A stretch of 6,091 bases of DNA from Prevotellaceae bacterium (GTDB taxonomy: Bacteria; Bacteroidota; Bacteroidia; Bacteroidales; UBA932): assembly GCA_031257455.1 (NCBI GenBank), contig JAIROQ010000120.1, positions 1-6,091 on the forward strand, given 5' to 3'. The translations under genes were made by a program, and so were the position numbers. Below the pieces are notes generated by a model. That model saw only the letters and a program-made list of their open reading frames with translations, was not told the origin of the DNA and searched no databases. Below, in pieces: positions 1-5,107 of the stretch (positions are counted from its first letter, which is position 1; every line of letters begins with the position of its first letter).

Positions 1-1064
1 GCCGCTGTATGAAACCCATACATCTGCCCCGACACCACATCGTGCGAAGCGCCTGTTACGCTTTGCAGGCAATTGGGTAGCCCTTCGGCGCGGCGCAAAC
101 CAAGAAACGCAAAAATCAATGCTTCCTTGAAATCAATAACCATGTTATCCGGCTTTATCCATTGGAAATCGCCGTAGTGGAGGGCGCGTTCCAAAAGGAA
201 TATATTATACGCGCCACCACCGGTAACCAGTACGCTCGCGCCTTTCTTGAATGGCCGCGCTATCTGGCAGGCGGCATGTTCGGTGAGGGTGGCTATTTTG
301 TTTTCAAATGTGTCAGTACACTGTTCCACCAACGGCATCACATTGGCATCAACCCATTCCTGCGCAAGCGATTTCGGCGCACGGCGGTGATAATATTCCA
401 GTGCATTCAATGAAGCAAAAAGTTGTTCATTTACTTTTCCCGCCCGCGCCGTCAGGCCGTCTTTGTCGTATTCCTGTCCGTGTGCGCGCATCAGGCGGTT
501 CAGGCAATAGTTGGCCGGACAAAGGTCATAGGCAATGCGCTTGCCGCTGTCATCATCGAACGACACGTTTGCAAAGCCGCCAATGTTGAGGCAATAGCCG
601 TATTCGCCAAACAGCAGCTTGTCGCCGATAGGCACTAACGGCGCGCCTTGCCCGCCAAAGGCCACATCCAATGTACGAAAATCACAAATCACCTTAAACC
701 CCGATGCAGCGTGCAAATGCGCACCATGACCTATTTGCAGGTTATAACCTATGTCGGGACGGTGGAAAACCGTGTGCCCATGGGACGCCACAAAATCAAC
801 GTCCGTCAAGTTGTATTTTCCGGCAAACCGCTTGACCTGCGTTCCGAGATAGCGTCCGTATTCCGCATCCAGTGCGGCAATCCCTTCCGCCGTCCGGTAA
901 TAAGAGCCGCGCAGTTTTTCGCGCCATTCTTCGCTGTAAGGATAACTTTCGGCATGGAGGATTTGGTACGTCCACTTTTCGCCGTCTTTCTTGAAATGCG
1001 TATATACCACATCCAGCCCGTCCAGTGACGTGCCGCTCATCAATCCGATAATTTTTTTAGTCAT
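1..1064 (-). CDS. anmK: Anhydro-N-acetylmuramic acid kinase, 3' end cut by window edge
   Basis: The product phosphorylates 1,6-anhydro-MurNAc with ATP, opening the anhydro ring to give MurNAc-6-phosphate, in cytoplasmic peptidoglycan recycling. The frame is open for 354 codons from ATG 1064-1062 to the window edge with no stop. Family motifs in order: GTSLDG (11-16, phosphate-binding loop of the ASKHA-type kinase fold), SHGHTVFH (94-101), GGQGAPLVPIGD (137-148), LNIGGFANVS (159-168), YDLCPANYCLN (179-189), VTGGGAYN (280-287) and KEALIFAFLGLRR (313-325). Family members are usually about 350-370 residues, so only a few C-terminal residues are missing. The start is fixed by the MTKKIIGLMSGTSLDG N-terminus. 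The ATG lies 2 nt after the last unit (ACTAAAA) of a heptamer array, and no ribosome-binding site is visible. It lies 71 bp downstream of the CapA-like gene, possibly on the same transcript. Identification is firm; activity is inferred from the family. Confidence 0.96.
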   Translation of the reverse strand, partial: MTKKIIGLMSGTSLDGLDVVYTHFKKDGEKWTYQILHAESYPYSEEWREKLRGSYYRTAEGIAALDAEYGRYLGTQVKRFAGKYNLTDVDFVASHGHTVFHRPDIGYNLQIGHGAHLHAASGFKVICDFRTLDVAFGGQGAPLVPIGDKLLFGEYGYCLNIGGFANVSFDDDSGKRIAYDLCPANYCLNRLMRAHGQEYDKDGLTARAGKVNEQLFASLNALEYYHRRAPKSLAQEWVDANVMPLVEQCTDTFENKIATLTEHAACQIARPFKKGASVLVTGGGAYNIFLLERALHYGDFQWIKPDNMVIDFKEALIFAFLGLRRAEGLPNCLQSVTGASHDVVSGQMYGFHTA

Positions 1065-1066
1065 AA

Positions 1067-1150
1067 TTTTAGTTGTAAGTTATAAGTCGTAAGTCGTAAG
1101 TCGTAAATTGTAAGTCGCGACAAGCGCACTAATTCTTAATTCCTAATTCT
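1067..1150 (-). repeat. Heptamer-array element with GC-rich core (copy 1)
   Basis: Read on the minus strand, three heptamers (AGAATTA, GGAATTA, AGAATTA; 1150-1130) are followed by a 14-nt core GTGCGCTTGTCGCG (1129-1116). Six heptamers of type ACTTACG follow (1115-1074; the second is ATTTACG), then a final ACTAAAA (1073-1067). The first array forms the last codons and stop of the CapA-like gene, and the last unit ends 2 nt before the anmK ATG. A second copy with the same layout lies on the plus strand at 4337-4434. No promoter-like TAnnTTTG element is visible here, so this 71-bp gap offers no obvious independent promoter for anmK. Confidence 0.85.
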
Positions 1151-2173
1151 TGAAATAGCGCCGTCATCGCTGACAGTAATTACGGTTGCCATTTCCGGGA
1201 AATCCTGTTGGGTCAATTGCTGGATGACTTTCAGGGCGCGTTGTTGTTTGTCCGGTTGCGGCGGCCGGCGTTTTTCCTGAAAGGTGGAAATTATTTCGGC
1301 ATTCAGGAATGCGCCGTTTTCATCGGTATGAATTTTGAAGACCGGCGCTATCCCGCTTACGCCGCTTACGTTGATGCGGTCGAATGTGCAAAAATTCCCC
1401 ATGCTGTATGCAATAAAACGGTTGCGGTACACTTCTACCGCCCGCGTTACATGCGGCCCGTGTCCCAACAACACATCCGCGCCGGCGTCAATCATGCGGT
1501 GCGCAAATTCGTACACATTGCCCCTGTTTTCCCCTATAAAATATTCCGTTTCCCGCGTTACGTGCTGCCGGCCGCTGCCTTCAGCGCCCCCATGAAAAGA
1601 CACGATGACAATCCGGCAGGCGGCTGCAAGTTCGCGTACGATTTTTTCGGCGGCAGGAATATCATTTAGGTTTACCGTGCCGCTATTGGGCGCAAAAGCG
1701 GCAAAGCCATATTTCACGCCATTCAGGGTAAAGGTATCGGTTGCGCAATATCCCGCAAGGCCGGCAAAGTGAATGCCTGCTTTTTTCAGTGTTTCCACAG
1801 TGGAACGGCGTCCCTGTTCGCCGAAATCGCCGACATGGTTGTTTGCTACGCTGAGCAGGTTAAATCCCGCATCGACCAGGCAATTTACAAAATGCGTGGG
1901 CATCCCGAATGTATAGCAAACACTGGGGTCGTTGCATCTTTTAGGCGTACTTGCATGGTCGGTCAATACGCCTTCCAGATTTCCGAAAACGATGTCGCCG
2001 CCGGAGAGCGCGTTATGCAAGGGTTTCAGGATGCCGGAACAGTCTTCGCCTGCCGGCAAATAATCGCGCGAAGGAAATATCGTTCCCAGCATAATGTCGC
2101 CGGTAGCCACGATAGTTACCTCTTGTGCCGCCATGCACACGGGAAACAACAGAAGAAAAAAGAAGAATTTCAT
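1136..2173 (-). CDS. CapA/PgsA-type (PGA_cap family) exported metallophosphatase-like protein
   Basis: This 345-residue protein belongs to the bacterial capsule synthesis CapA family, related to calcineurin-like phosphoesterases; members are linked to poly-gamma-glutamate or capsule production, but many have no proven substrate. Motifs in order: GDIMLG (25-30), GNLEG (64-68), SVANNHVGDFG (108-118), SFHGG (192-196), LLGHGPHV (235-242) and YSMGNF (256-261), which supply the expected Asp, Asn and His metal-ligand pattern. The N-terminus MKFFFFLLLFPVCMAAQ is a short signal peptide, probably cleaved after the Ala-Ala. Cys13 is not in a good lipobox, so a soluble periplasmic protein is more likely than a lipoprotein. 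No pgsB/capB/capC partner is visible, so a polyglutamate role is not supported here. The ATG at 2173 sits in the first unit of a 21-bp repeat whose every unit has an in-frame TAA, ruling out an earlier start. The last codons and stop are made of another heptamer array. Confidence 0.9.
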   Translation of the reverse strand: MKFFFFLLLFPVCMAAQEVTIVATGDIMLGTIFPSRDYLPAGEDCSGILKPLHNALSGGDIVFGNLEGVLTDHASTPKRCNDPSVCYTFGMPTHFVNCLVDAGFNLLSVANNHVGDFGEQGRRSTVETLKKAGIHFAGLAGYCATDTFTLNGVKYGFAAFAPNSGTVNLNDIPAAEKIVRELAAACRIVIVSFHGGAEGSGRQHVTRETEYFIGENRGNVYEFAHRMIDAGADVLLGHGPHVTRAVEVYRNRFIAYSMGNFCTFDRINVSGVSGIAPVFKIHTDENGAFLNAEIISTFQEKRRPPQPDKQQRALKVIQQLTQQDFPEMATVITVSDDGAISRIRN

Positions 2174-2254
2174 GTTTAAAGTTTAAGGTTTCATGTTTAA
2201 AGTTTAAGGTTTCACGTTTAAAGTTTAAGGTTTCATGTTTAAAGTTTAAGGTTT
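2171..2254. repeat. Four tandem 21-bp units (each three heptamers), left arm beside the four-helix-bundle gene
   Basis: Four adjacent 21-bp units start at 2171, 2192, 2213 and 2234. Each consists of the heptamers CATGTTT, AAAGTTT and AAGGTTT; the third unit differs by one base (CACG for CATG). There are no spacers, so it is not a CRISPR. The array continues with less regular heptamer-like sequence to 2271, inside the 3' end of the four-helix-bundle gene. The outer edge contains the start codon of the CapA-like gene on the minus strand. The word TTTAAAGTTTAAGGTTT recurs inverted at 2677-2693 and 2719-2735. Confidence 0.95.
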
Positions 2255-2257
2255 GTT

Positions 2258-2671
2258 TCAGATTTGAGGTTTTGGGGATGATCTTTTATATTTTATACCT
2301 GTCATTTCTGTGTTATGCAGATACTGTATGAAGGTGGCGATTTTTTTTGAAAGTTGCTGAACTTTCTCTTTTAGCAACACGAATTCATCAGTAGTGATAT
2401 AGGAAACATCCAACGCACGATATAATTGGCTACGCACTTCTCCGCATGAACCTTTCGCAATATACAGGAATTGTATAAACTCTTTATTCCCGCTTCGTTC
2501 AAAACCTTCAGCAATGTTATCCATCACAGAGCCTGAAGAACTTCTTATTTGATCTCTAAACCGGTAATCTTTGGAAAATAGGGCATAATTGGTGATCCGA
2601 GATATGTCACTACATAGAATACGTGCCATTTTCCAAATTTCCAACTCTTCAAAACATGTAATTGTAGCCAT
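2258..2671 (-). CDS. Four helix bundle protein (S23 / 23S rRNA intervening-sequence protein family)
   Basis: This 137-residue protein matches the family typed by proteins encoded in intervening sequences of 23S rRNA (S23/IVP, TIGR02436-like) and structurally related to Avd of diversity-generating retroelements. Hallmarks: FEELEIWKMAR (7-17), FRDQIRSSSGSVMDNIAEG (38-56, with the typical NIAEG and the following FER), FLYIAKGSCGEVRSQL (68-83) and a final helix near 94-118. It is about 15-20 residues longer than the usual ~120. The extra tail (KYKRSSPKPQI) is partly encoded by repeat-like sequence. Family members form oligomeric helical bundles and are thought to bind nucleic acid; this one's function is unknown. 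There is no rRNA here, so it is not in its classical context. It lies between inverted heptamer arrays that start at its own ATG and at its last codons, 59 bp after pepD and 84 bp before the CapA-like gene. Its base composition is more AT-rich than its neighbours, which fits insertion. Confidence 0.93.
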   Translation of the reverse strand: MATITCFEELEIWKMARILCSDISRITNYALFSKDYRFRDQIRSSSGSVMDNIAEGFERSGNKEFIQFLYIAKGSCGEVRSQLYRALDVSYITTDEFVLLKEKVQQLSKKIATFIQYLHNTEMTGIKYKRSSPKPQI

Positions 2672-2672
2672 T

Positions 2673-2735
2673 CACCAAACCTTAAACTTTAAACCTCAAA
2701 CCTCAAACCTGAAACTTTAAACCTTAAACTTTAAA
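2673..2735 (-). repeat. Nine tandem heptamers (TTTNNRG type), right arm beside the four-helix-bundle gene
   Basis: On the minus strand 2735-2673 is nine uninterrupted 7-bp units: TTTAAAG three times, TTTAAGG twice, TTTGAGG twice, TTTCAGG once and TTTGGTG once. One A then precedes the ATG of the four-helix-bundle gene. The outer end contains the pepD stop codon (TAA, 2733-2731). Plus-strand 2699-2735 pairs as an inverted repeat with 2238-2271: 17 nt with one mismatch, a 3-nt insertion, then 17 perfect nt. Confidence 0.95.
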
Positions 2736-4176
2736 TCGTTTTCAACGTTTCCACAAGGAAGTTCCAGCATTTTTCAACGGTATCAATTTTCACTCTTTCG
2801 TCCGGCGAGTGCGGCGAACGGATGGTAGGGCCGCAGGAAATCATATCCCAGTGCGGATATACGCCGCCCAACAAACCGCATTCCAAGCCGGCATGAATGG
2901 CTTTTACTTCGGGGATTTTGTTGTACAGTTTTTGATAGACCTCTTTCATCGTTTGCAGCACAAGGGAAGCAGGATTGGGTTTCCATCCGGGATAACCGCC
3001 GGTAAAATTCACTTCGGCGCCCGCCAACGTGAATACCGCCCCCATCATCGCCGCCAGGTCGTCCTTCGCCGAATCGACCGAACTGCGCAGCAGGCAAGAG
3101 ATACGGGCAACGCCATTTTCCAATTTTACAATCGCCAAATTATTGGACGTTTCTACCAAACCCGACACAGAATCGCTCAGGCGCATCACACCGTTGGGAC
3201 AAGCATAGACCGCCAGTATCAACGCTTTTTGTGTTTTTTCATCTACCACTTTTCCGGGCGTTGCGGCGGCTTCCAGCGCGATATTCAAGTTATCTTCGGT
3301 TACGGAAAGTTCTGCGGCAACAGTGCGGAATATAGCGGCTACCGCTTGTTTTGCCGCAGCAGCCTTGTCCGCAGGAAGCAGCACGGTCGCGAAGGCTTCG
3401 CGCGGAATGGCATTGCGCAAACTGCCGCCATCTACGGACGACAGGCGCAGTCCATATTCGTTGGATAGCCGGTATAGCACGCGGAACAGGATTTTATTGG
3501 CATTGCCGCGCCCCAAGCTAATATCCATGCCGGAATGTCCGCCTTTCAGGCCTTTTACCGACAGGCGGAAAGCCTCGTATCCCGCCGGCGCCGGTTCTTC
3601 CGAGCCGTGGAATACAAAAGCGCCGTCAAGGCCGCCGGCGCAACCTACATACAGTTCGCCTTCGTCTTCCGAATCCAGGTTGATTAAAATTTCGCCTTTG
3701 AAAAGTCCCGGTTTCAAGCCGAAAGCGCCGGTCATGCCGGTTTCTTCATCGATAGTAAATAACGCTTCCACCGGGCCATGCGGAAGGTCGGTAGCTTCCA
3801 GTACCGCCATTGCCATCGCCACGCCGATGCCGTTGTCCGCGCCGAGCGTCGTACCTTTGGCGCGTACCCATTCGCCGTCCACATAGGCAGTAATGGGGTC
3901 TTTTTCGAAATCGTGCGGCGTATCGCTATTCTTTTGCGGCACCATATCCAGGTGCGTTTGCAGAATAACGCCTTTGCGGTTTTCCATACCTTTCGTGGCC
4001 GGCTTGCGGATAATCACATTGCCTATCCCGTCCACAACGGTTTCTAGACCAAGCCGCTTGCCAAAGGCCGTTACATATTCGACTACTTTCCCTTCATGCT
4101 TTGACGGGCGCGGGATTTGCGTAAGCGCATGGAAATTTTTCCATACGCATGTTGGTGTTAAATTTGCAATACTCAT
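2731..4176 (-). CDS. pepD: Cytosol non-specific dipeptidase / aminoacyl-histidine dipeptidase PepD (M20C)
   Basis: This is a 481-residue zinc dipeptidase that hydrolyses Xaa-His and a broad range of other dipeptides in the cytoplasm; its length is normal for the M20C family. The expected di-zinc site is complete: His75 and catalytic Asp77 in QTHLDMVP, Asp114 in GADNGIG, Glu144 (general base) and Glu145 in DEETGMTGA, Asp168 in NLDSEDEGE, and His456 in SPHSPDERV. Each lies five residues earlier than the numbering I recall for Vibrio PepD. The KGGHSGMDI segment (211-219) and the region to about 390 form the inserted lid/dimerisation domain; HAGLECGLLGG is at 428-438. There is no signal peptide. 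The ATG at 4176 follows an AT-rich leader with a probable promoter about 100 bp upstream and no Shine-Dalgarno sequence. Its stop codon is embedded in the heptamer array that flanks the next gene. Confidence 0.97.
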   Translation of the reverse strand: MSIANLTPTCVWKNFHALTQIPRPSKHEGKVVEYVTAFGKRLGLETVVDGIGNVIIRKPATKGMENRKGVILQTHLDMVPQKNSDTPHDFEKDPITAYVDGEWVRAKGTTLGADNGIGVAMAMAVLEATDLPHGPVEALFTIDEETGMTGAFGLKPGLFKGEILINLDSEDEGELYVGCAGGLDGAFVFHGSEEPAPAGYEAFRLSVKGLKGGHSGMDISLGRGNANKILFRVLYRLSNEYGLRLSSVDGGSLRNAIPREAFATVLLPADKAAAAKQAVAAIFRTVAAELSVTEDNLNIALEAAATPGKVVDEKTQKALILAVYACPNGVMRLSDSVSGLVETSNNLAIVKLENGVARISCLLRSSVDSAKDDLAAMMGAVFTLAGAEVNFTGGYPGWKPNPASLVLQTMKEVYQKLYNKIPEVKAIHAGLECGLLGGVYPHWDMISCGPTIRSPHSPDERVKIDTVEKCWNFLVETLKTI

Positions 4177-4200
4177 AAGTTGTTAAATTTTTAAGTTGTT
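4177..4200. repeat. Short direct repeat at the pepD start
   Basis: AAGTTGTT occurs at 4177-4184 and 4193-4200 (16-bp period) directly before the pepD ATG. On the mRNA this reads AACAACTT twice, in place of a Shine-Dalgarno sequence. A low-structure AT-rich leader is typical of Bacteroidota. Confidence 0.6.
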
Positions 4201-4212
4201 TAAAATGCTTGC

Positions 4213-4233
4213 GGCTGTAGCCTTTCCACAGCC
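4213..4233 (-). other. Small hairpin in the pepD leader
   Basis: A perfect 6-bp stem, GGCTGT (4213-4218) with ACAGCC (4228-4233), and a 9-nt loop. It lies in the predicted pepD 5' untranslated region about 40 nt before the start codon. On the minus strand no U-run follows, so it is not a terminator for pepD. It could influence mRNA stability, or be chance. Confidence 0.35.
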
Positions 4234-4271
4234 TTTTGTAAAACCCCGTTAACCGATGATTTTTACAGACA

Positions 4272-4303
4272 CAAATATAATAAAAATTTTGTTACCACGC
4301 AGA
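4272..4303 (-). promoter_or_regulatory. Probable Bacteroidota-type promoter for pepD
   Basis: On the minus strand TATATTTG (4279-4272) is an exact match to the Bacteroidota -7 consensus TAnnTTTG. TCTG (4303-4300), 20 nt upstream, matches three of four bases of the TTTG -33 element. Transcription would begin near 4265, giving a leader of about 90 nt. It lies downstream of the terminator of the preceding gene, as expected for an independent promoter serving pepD and possibly the three following genes. Confidence 0.45.
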
Positions 4304-4309
4304 CGAGGA

Positions 4310-4333
4310 ATTTAAAGATTTAAAGATTTAAAG
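4310..4333. repeat. Three tandem octamers ATTTAAAG
   Basis: Three exact copies of ATTTAAAG in tandem. The same octamer occurs in inverted orientation at 4519-4557, so the two arrays bracket a roughly 185-bp non-coding segment containing the heptamer-core element and a terminator. Confidence 0.85.
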
Positions 4334-4336
4334 TTG

Positions 4337-4434
4337 CGATGCTCGATTTTTCGATGCTCGATACTCGACTTTTCGACATGCGACAGTGCGCTTGCCGCAA
4401 CTCATAATTCATACCTCATAACTCATAACTAAAA
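4337..4434 (+). repeat. Heptamer-array element with GC-rich core (copy 2)
   Basis: On the plus strand, seven CGAY-initial heptamers (4337-4387; CGATGCT, CGATTTT, CGATACT, CGACTTT and others, with two single-T insertions) lead into the core GTGCGCTTGCCGCA (4386-4399). Four heptamers follow: ACTCATA (4400), ATTCATA (4407), CCTCATA (4414) and ACTCATA (4421). The array ends in ACTAAAA (4428-4434). The order core, ACT unit, ATT unit, further units, ACTAAAA is the same as on the minus strand at 1129-1067. No reading frame of note is present. Confidence 0.85.
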
Positions 4435-4474
4435 AAAACCGCCGGTACATTTCCATACCTGCGGCTCTTTTTTT
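4431..4474 (-). terminator. Bidirectional-looking intrinsic terminator
   Basis: CCGCCGGTA (4439-4447) pairs with TACCTGCGG (4456-4464) as a 9-position stem with one mismatch and an 8-nt loop. Read on the minus strand it is followed by eight U (complement of A 4431-4438); on the plus strand a U-run lies at 4468-4474. It ends transcription of the large repeat protein gene, whose stop is about 95 nt upstream, and insulates pepD. Confidence 0.8.
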
Positions 4475-4479
4475 GATTA

Positions 4480-4518
4480 ATTTCTGATTTCTTATTTCTA
4501 TTTGCTGGCGCGTCAGCC
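4480..4518. repeat. Three ATTTCTN heptamers followed by a GC-rich palindromic core
   Basis: ATTTCTG (4480), ATTTCTT (4487) and ATTTCTA (4494) are tandem 7-bp units, followed by TTTGCTG and the GC-rich segment GCTGGCGCGTCAGCC (4504-4518). That segment contains short inverted pairs (GCTG/CAGC, TGGC/GCCA). An octamer array follows directly. The layout again is array, GC-rich core, array, but the core differs from the one at 4386. Confidence 0.6.
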
Positions 4519-4557
4519 AATCTTTAAATCTTTGAATTTTGAAATCTTTAAATCTTT
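4519..4557. repeat. Degenerate octamer array next to the stop codon of the large repeat protein
   Basis: On the minus strand, four consecutive octamers: ATTTAAAG twice, with ATTTCAAA and ATTCAAAG between. The array begins a few bases after the TAG stop (4561-4559). It is inverted relative to the ATTTAAAG array at 4310-4333. Confidence 0.8.
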
Positions 4558-4558
4558 C

Positions 4559-5107
4559 CTACAGCGCATCCTGCACGCAACGCAAGGTGAACCCGTCGTC
4601 CATATCGTCCGTTATTGCCTGGTAGGCACCGTTATCGCCGACTTGCAAGAAATACGCGTGTGTGTTATTCATCGCCGTTGACGACCAATAGTGTCCGTAC
4701 GAGCCATAATTGTAGAGCGAACCGGCGTACACGCCGCCTGAATAGGCCCAACCATCAACGCCATCAAACGTGCCACTTAACACACTGCACTTCGATGTGC
4801 TGCCATTGACTAATTGGCAATGGTCTTCTTTTGTGGGCACACGCCACGGGGAAGGACACAATTGGGACGCATACTGCACCACCGCGCACCACGAAAACCA
4901 GTTACCATACGCAGCATTATGATAATTGGCGGCACAATCAGCCTGGAAAGTGCCGGCACTGCTACCATTAAAACTCGCATACGTACGACTATTACAATAG
5001 GTAGCCGTTACCGGTGATGAAATGATTAGCCCGTAGCGGCTGTATGTAGCACTGCTGGTAAAACCTACTTCGCCCAATGCAATCGTGGGAGTGGTACAAC
5101 CGGTTAT
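4559..5107 (-). CDS. Fib_succ_major (Fibrobacter paralogous) C-terminal domain, out of frame with its upstream repeats
   Basis: About 182 residues, starting inside the sequence ITGCTTPTIALGEVGFTSSA and ending RCVQDAL before TAG 4561-4559. It matches the Fibrobacter succinogenes major paralogous domain (C-type-lectin-like fold) of secreted proteins. Counting from Leu at 5077, motifs are NWFSWCAVVQYASQLCP (59-75), SPWRVPTKED (76-85), YGHYWSSTAMNNTHAYFL (127-144) and DGFTLRCVQD (161-170). No ATG lies at its beginning: the first possible alternative start is TTG 5077-5075, and an in-frame TAA lies at 5131-5129. With the conserved linker to the upstream Ig-like modules, this points to a broken single gene rather than a separate one. 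It is presumably extracellular; its ligand is unknown. It has no type IX secretion C-terminal domain. Tyr/Asn/Gly/Asp/His-rich codons near the C-terminus resemble variable regions of retroelement target proteins, but no template repeat or reverse transcriptase is in the window. Confidence 0.8.
   Translation of the reverse strand: MTGCTTPTIALGEVGFTSSATYSRYGLIISSPVTATYCNSRTYASFNGSSAGTFQADCAANYHNAAYGNWFSWCAVVQYASQLCPSPWRVPTKEDHCQLVNGSTSKCSVLSGTFDGVDGWAYSGGVYAGSLYNYGSYGHYWSSTAMNNTHAYFLQVGDNGAYQAITDDMDDGFTLRCVQDAL

Noticed and set aside
162..1028. Several plus-strand frames (162-413, 308-589, 423-638, 648-1028)
   Set aside because: All lie antisense to an uninterrupted anmK frame that carries every family motif.
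1208..1669. Plus-strand 153-codon open frame opposite the CapA-like gene
   Set aside because: Antisense shadow of a clearly recognised family member.
2135..2137. Lipoprotein cysteine (Cys13) in the CapA-like signal peptide
   Set aside because: The preceding residues LFPV do not form a lipobox; an Ala-Ala signal-peptidase I site follows instead.
2171..2254. CRISPR-like repeat array
   Set aside because: The units are directly adjacent with no unique spacers, and no cas gene is present.
2125..2331. Plus-strand 68-codon frame with a periodic LKFKVSC repeat
   Set aside because: It is only the translation of the 21-bp DNA repeat (three heptamers = seven codons) joined to antisense of two real genes; no start context or homology supports it.
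2673..2684. TAAGGTTTG before the four-helix-bundle gene as a -7 promoter element
   Set aside because: It has three rather than two bases between TA and TTTG, lies too close to the ATG for a normal leader, and is just part of the heptamer array.
2809..3468. Plus-strand 219-codon open frame opposite pepD
   Set aside because: pepD on the other strand has a complete set of M20C catalytic residues; this frame is a GC-rich shadow with no recognisable domain.
4213..4240. Plus-strand terminator (GGCTGT/ACAGCC hairpin followed by TTTT)
   Set aside because: No plus-strand gene precedes it and the stem is only 6 bp; kept only as a possible leader hairpin of pepD.
5075..5077. TTG as the real start of an independent Fib_succ_major gene
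   Set aside because: Domain-like sequence (TGCTTPTIALG) continues upstream of the TTG, and there is no leader or promoter; a frame break in one gene explains the data better.
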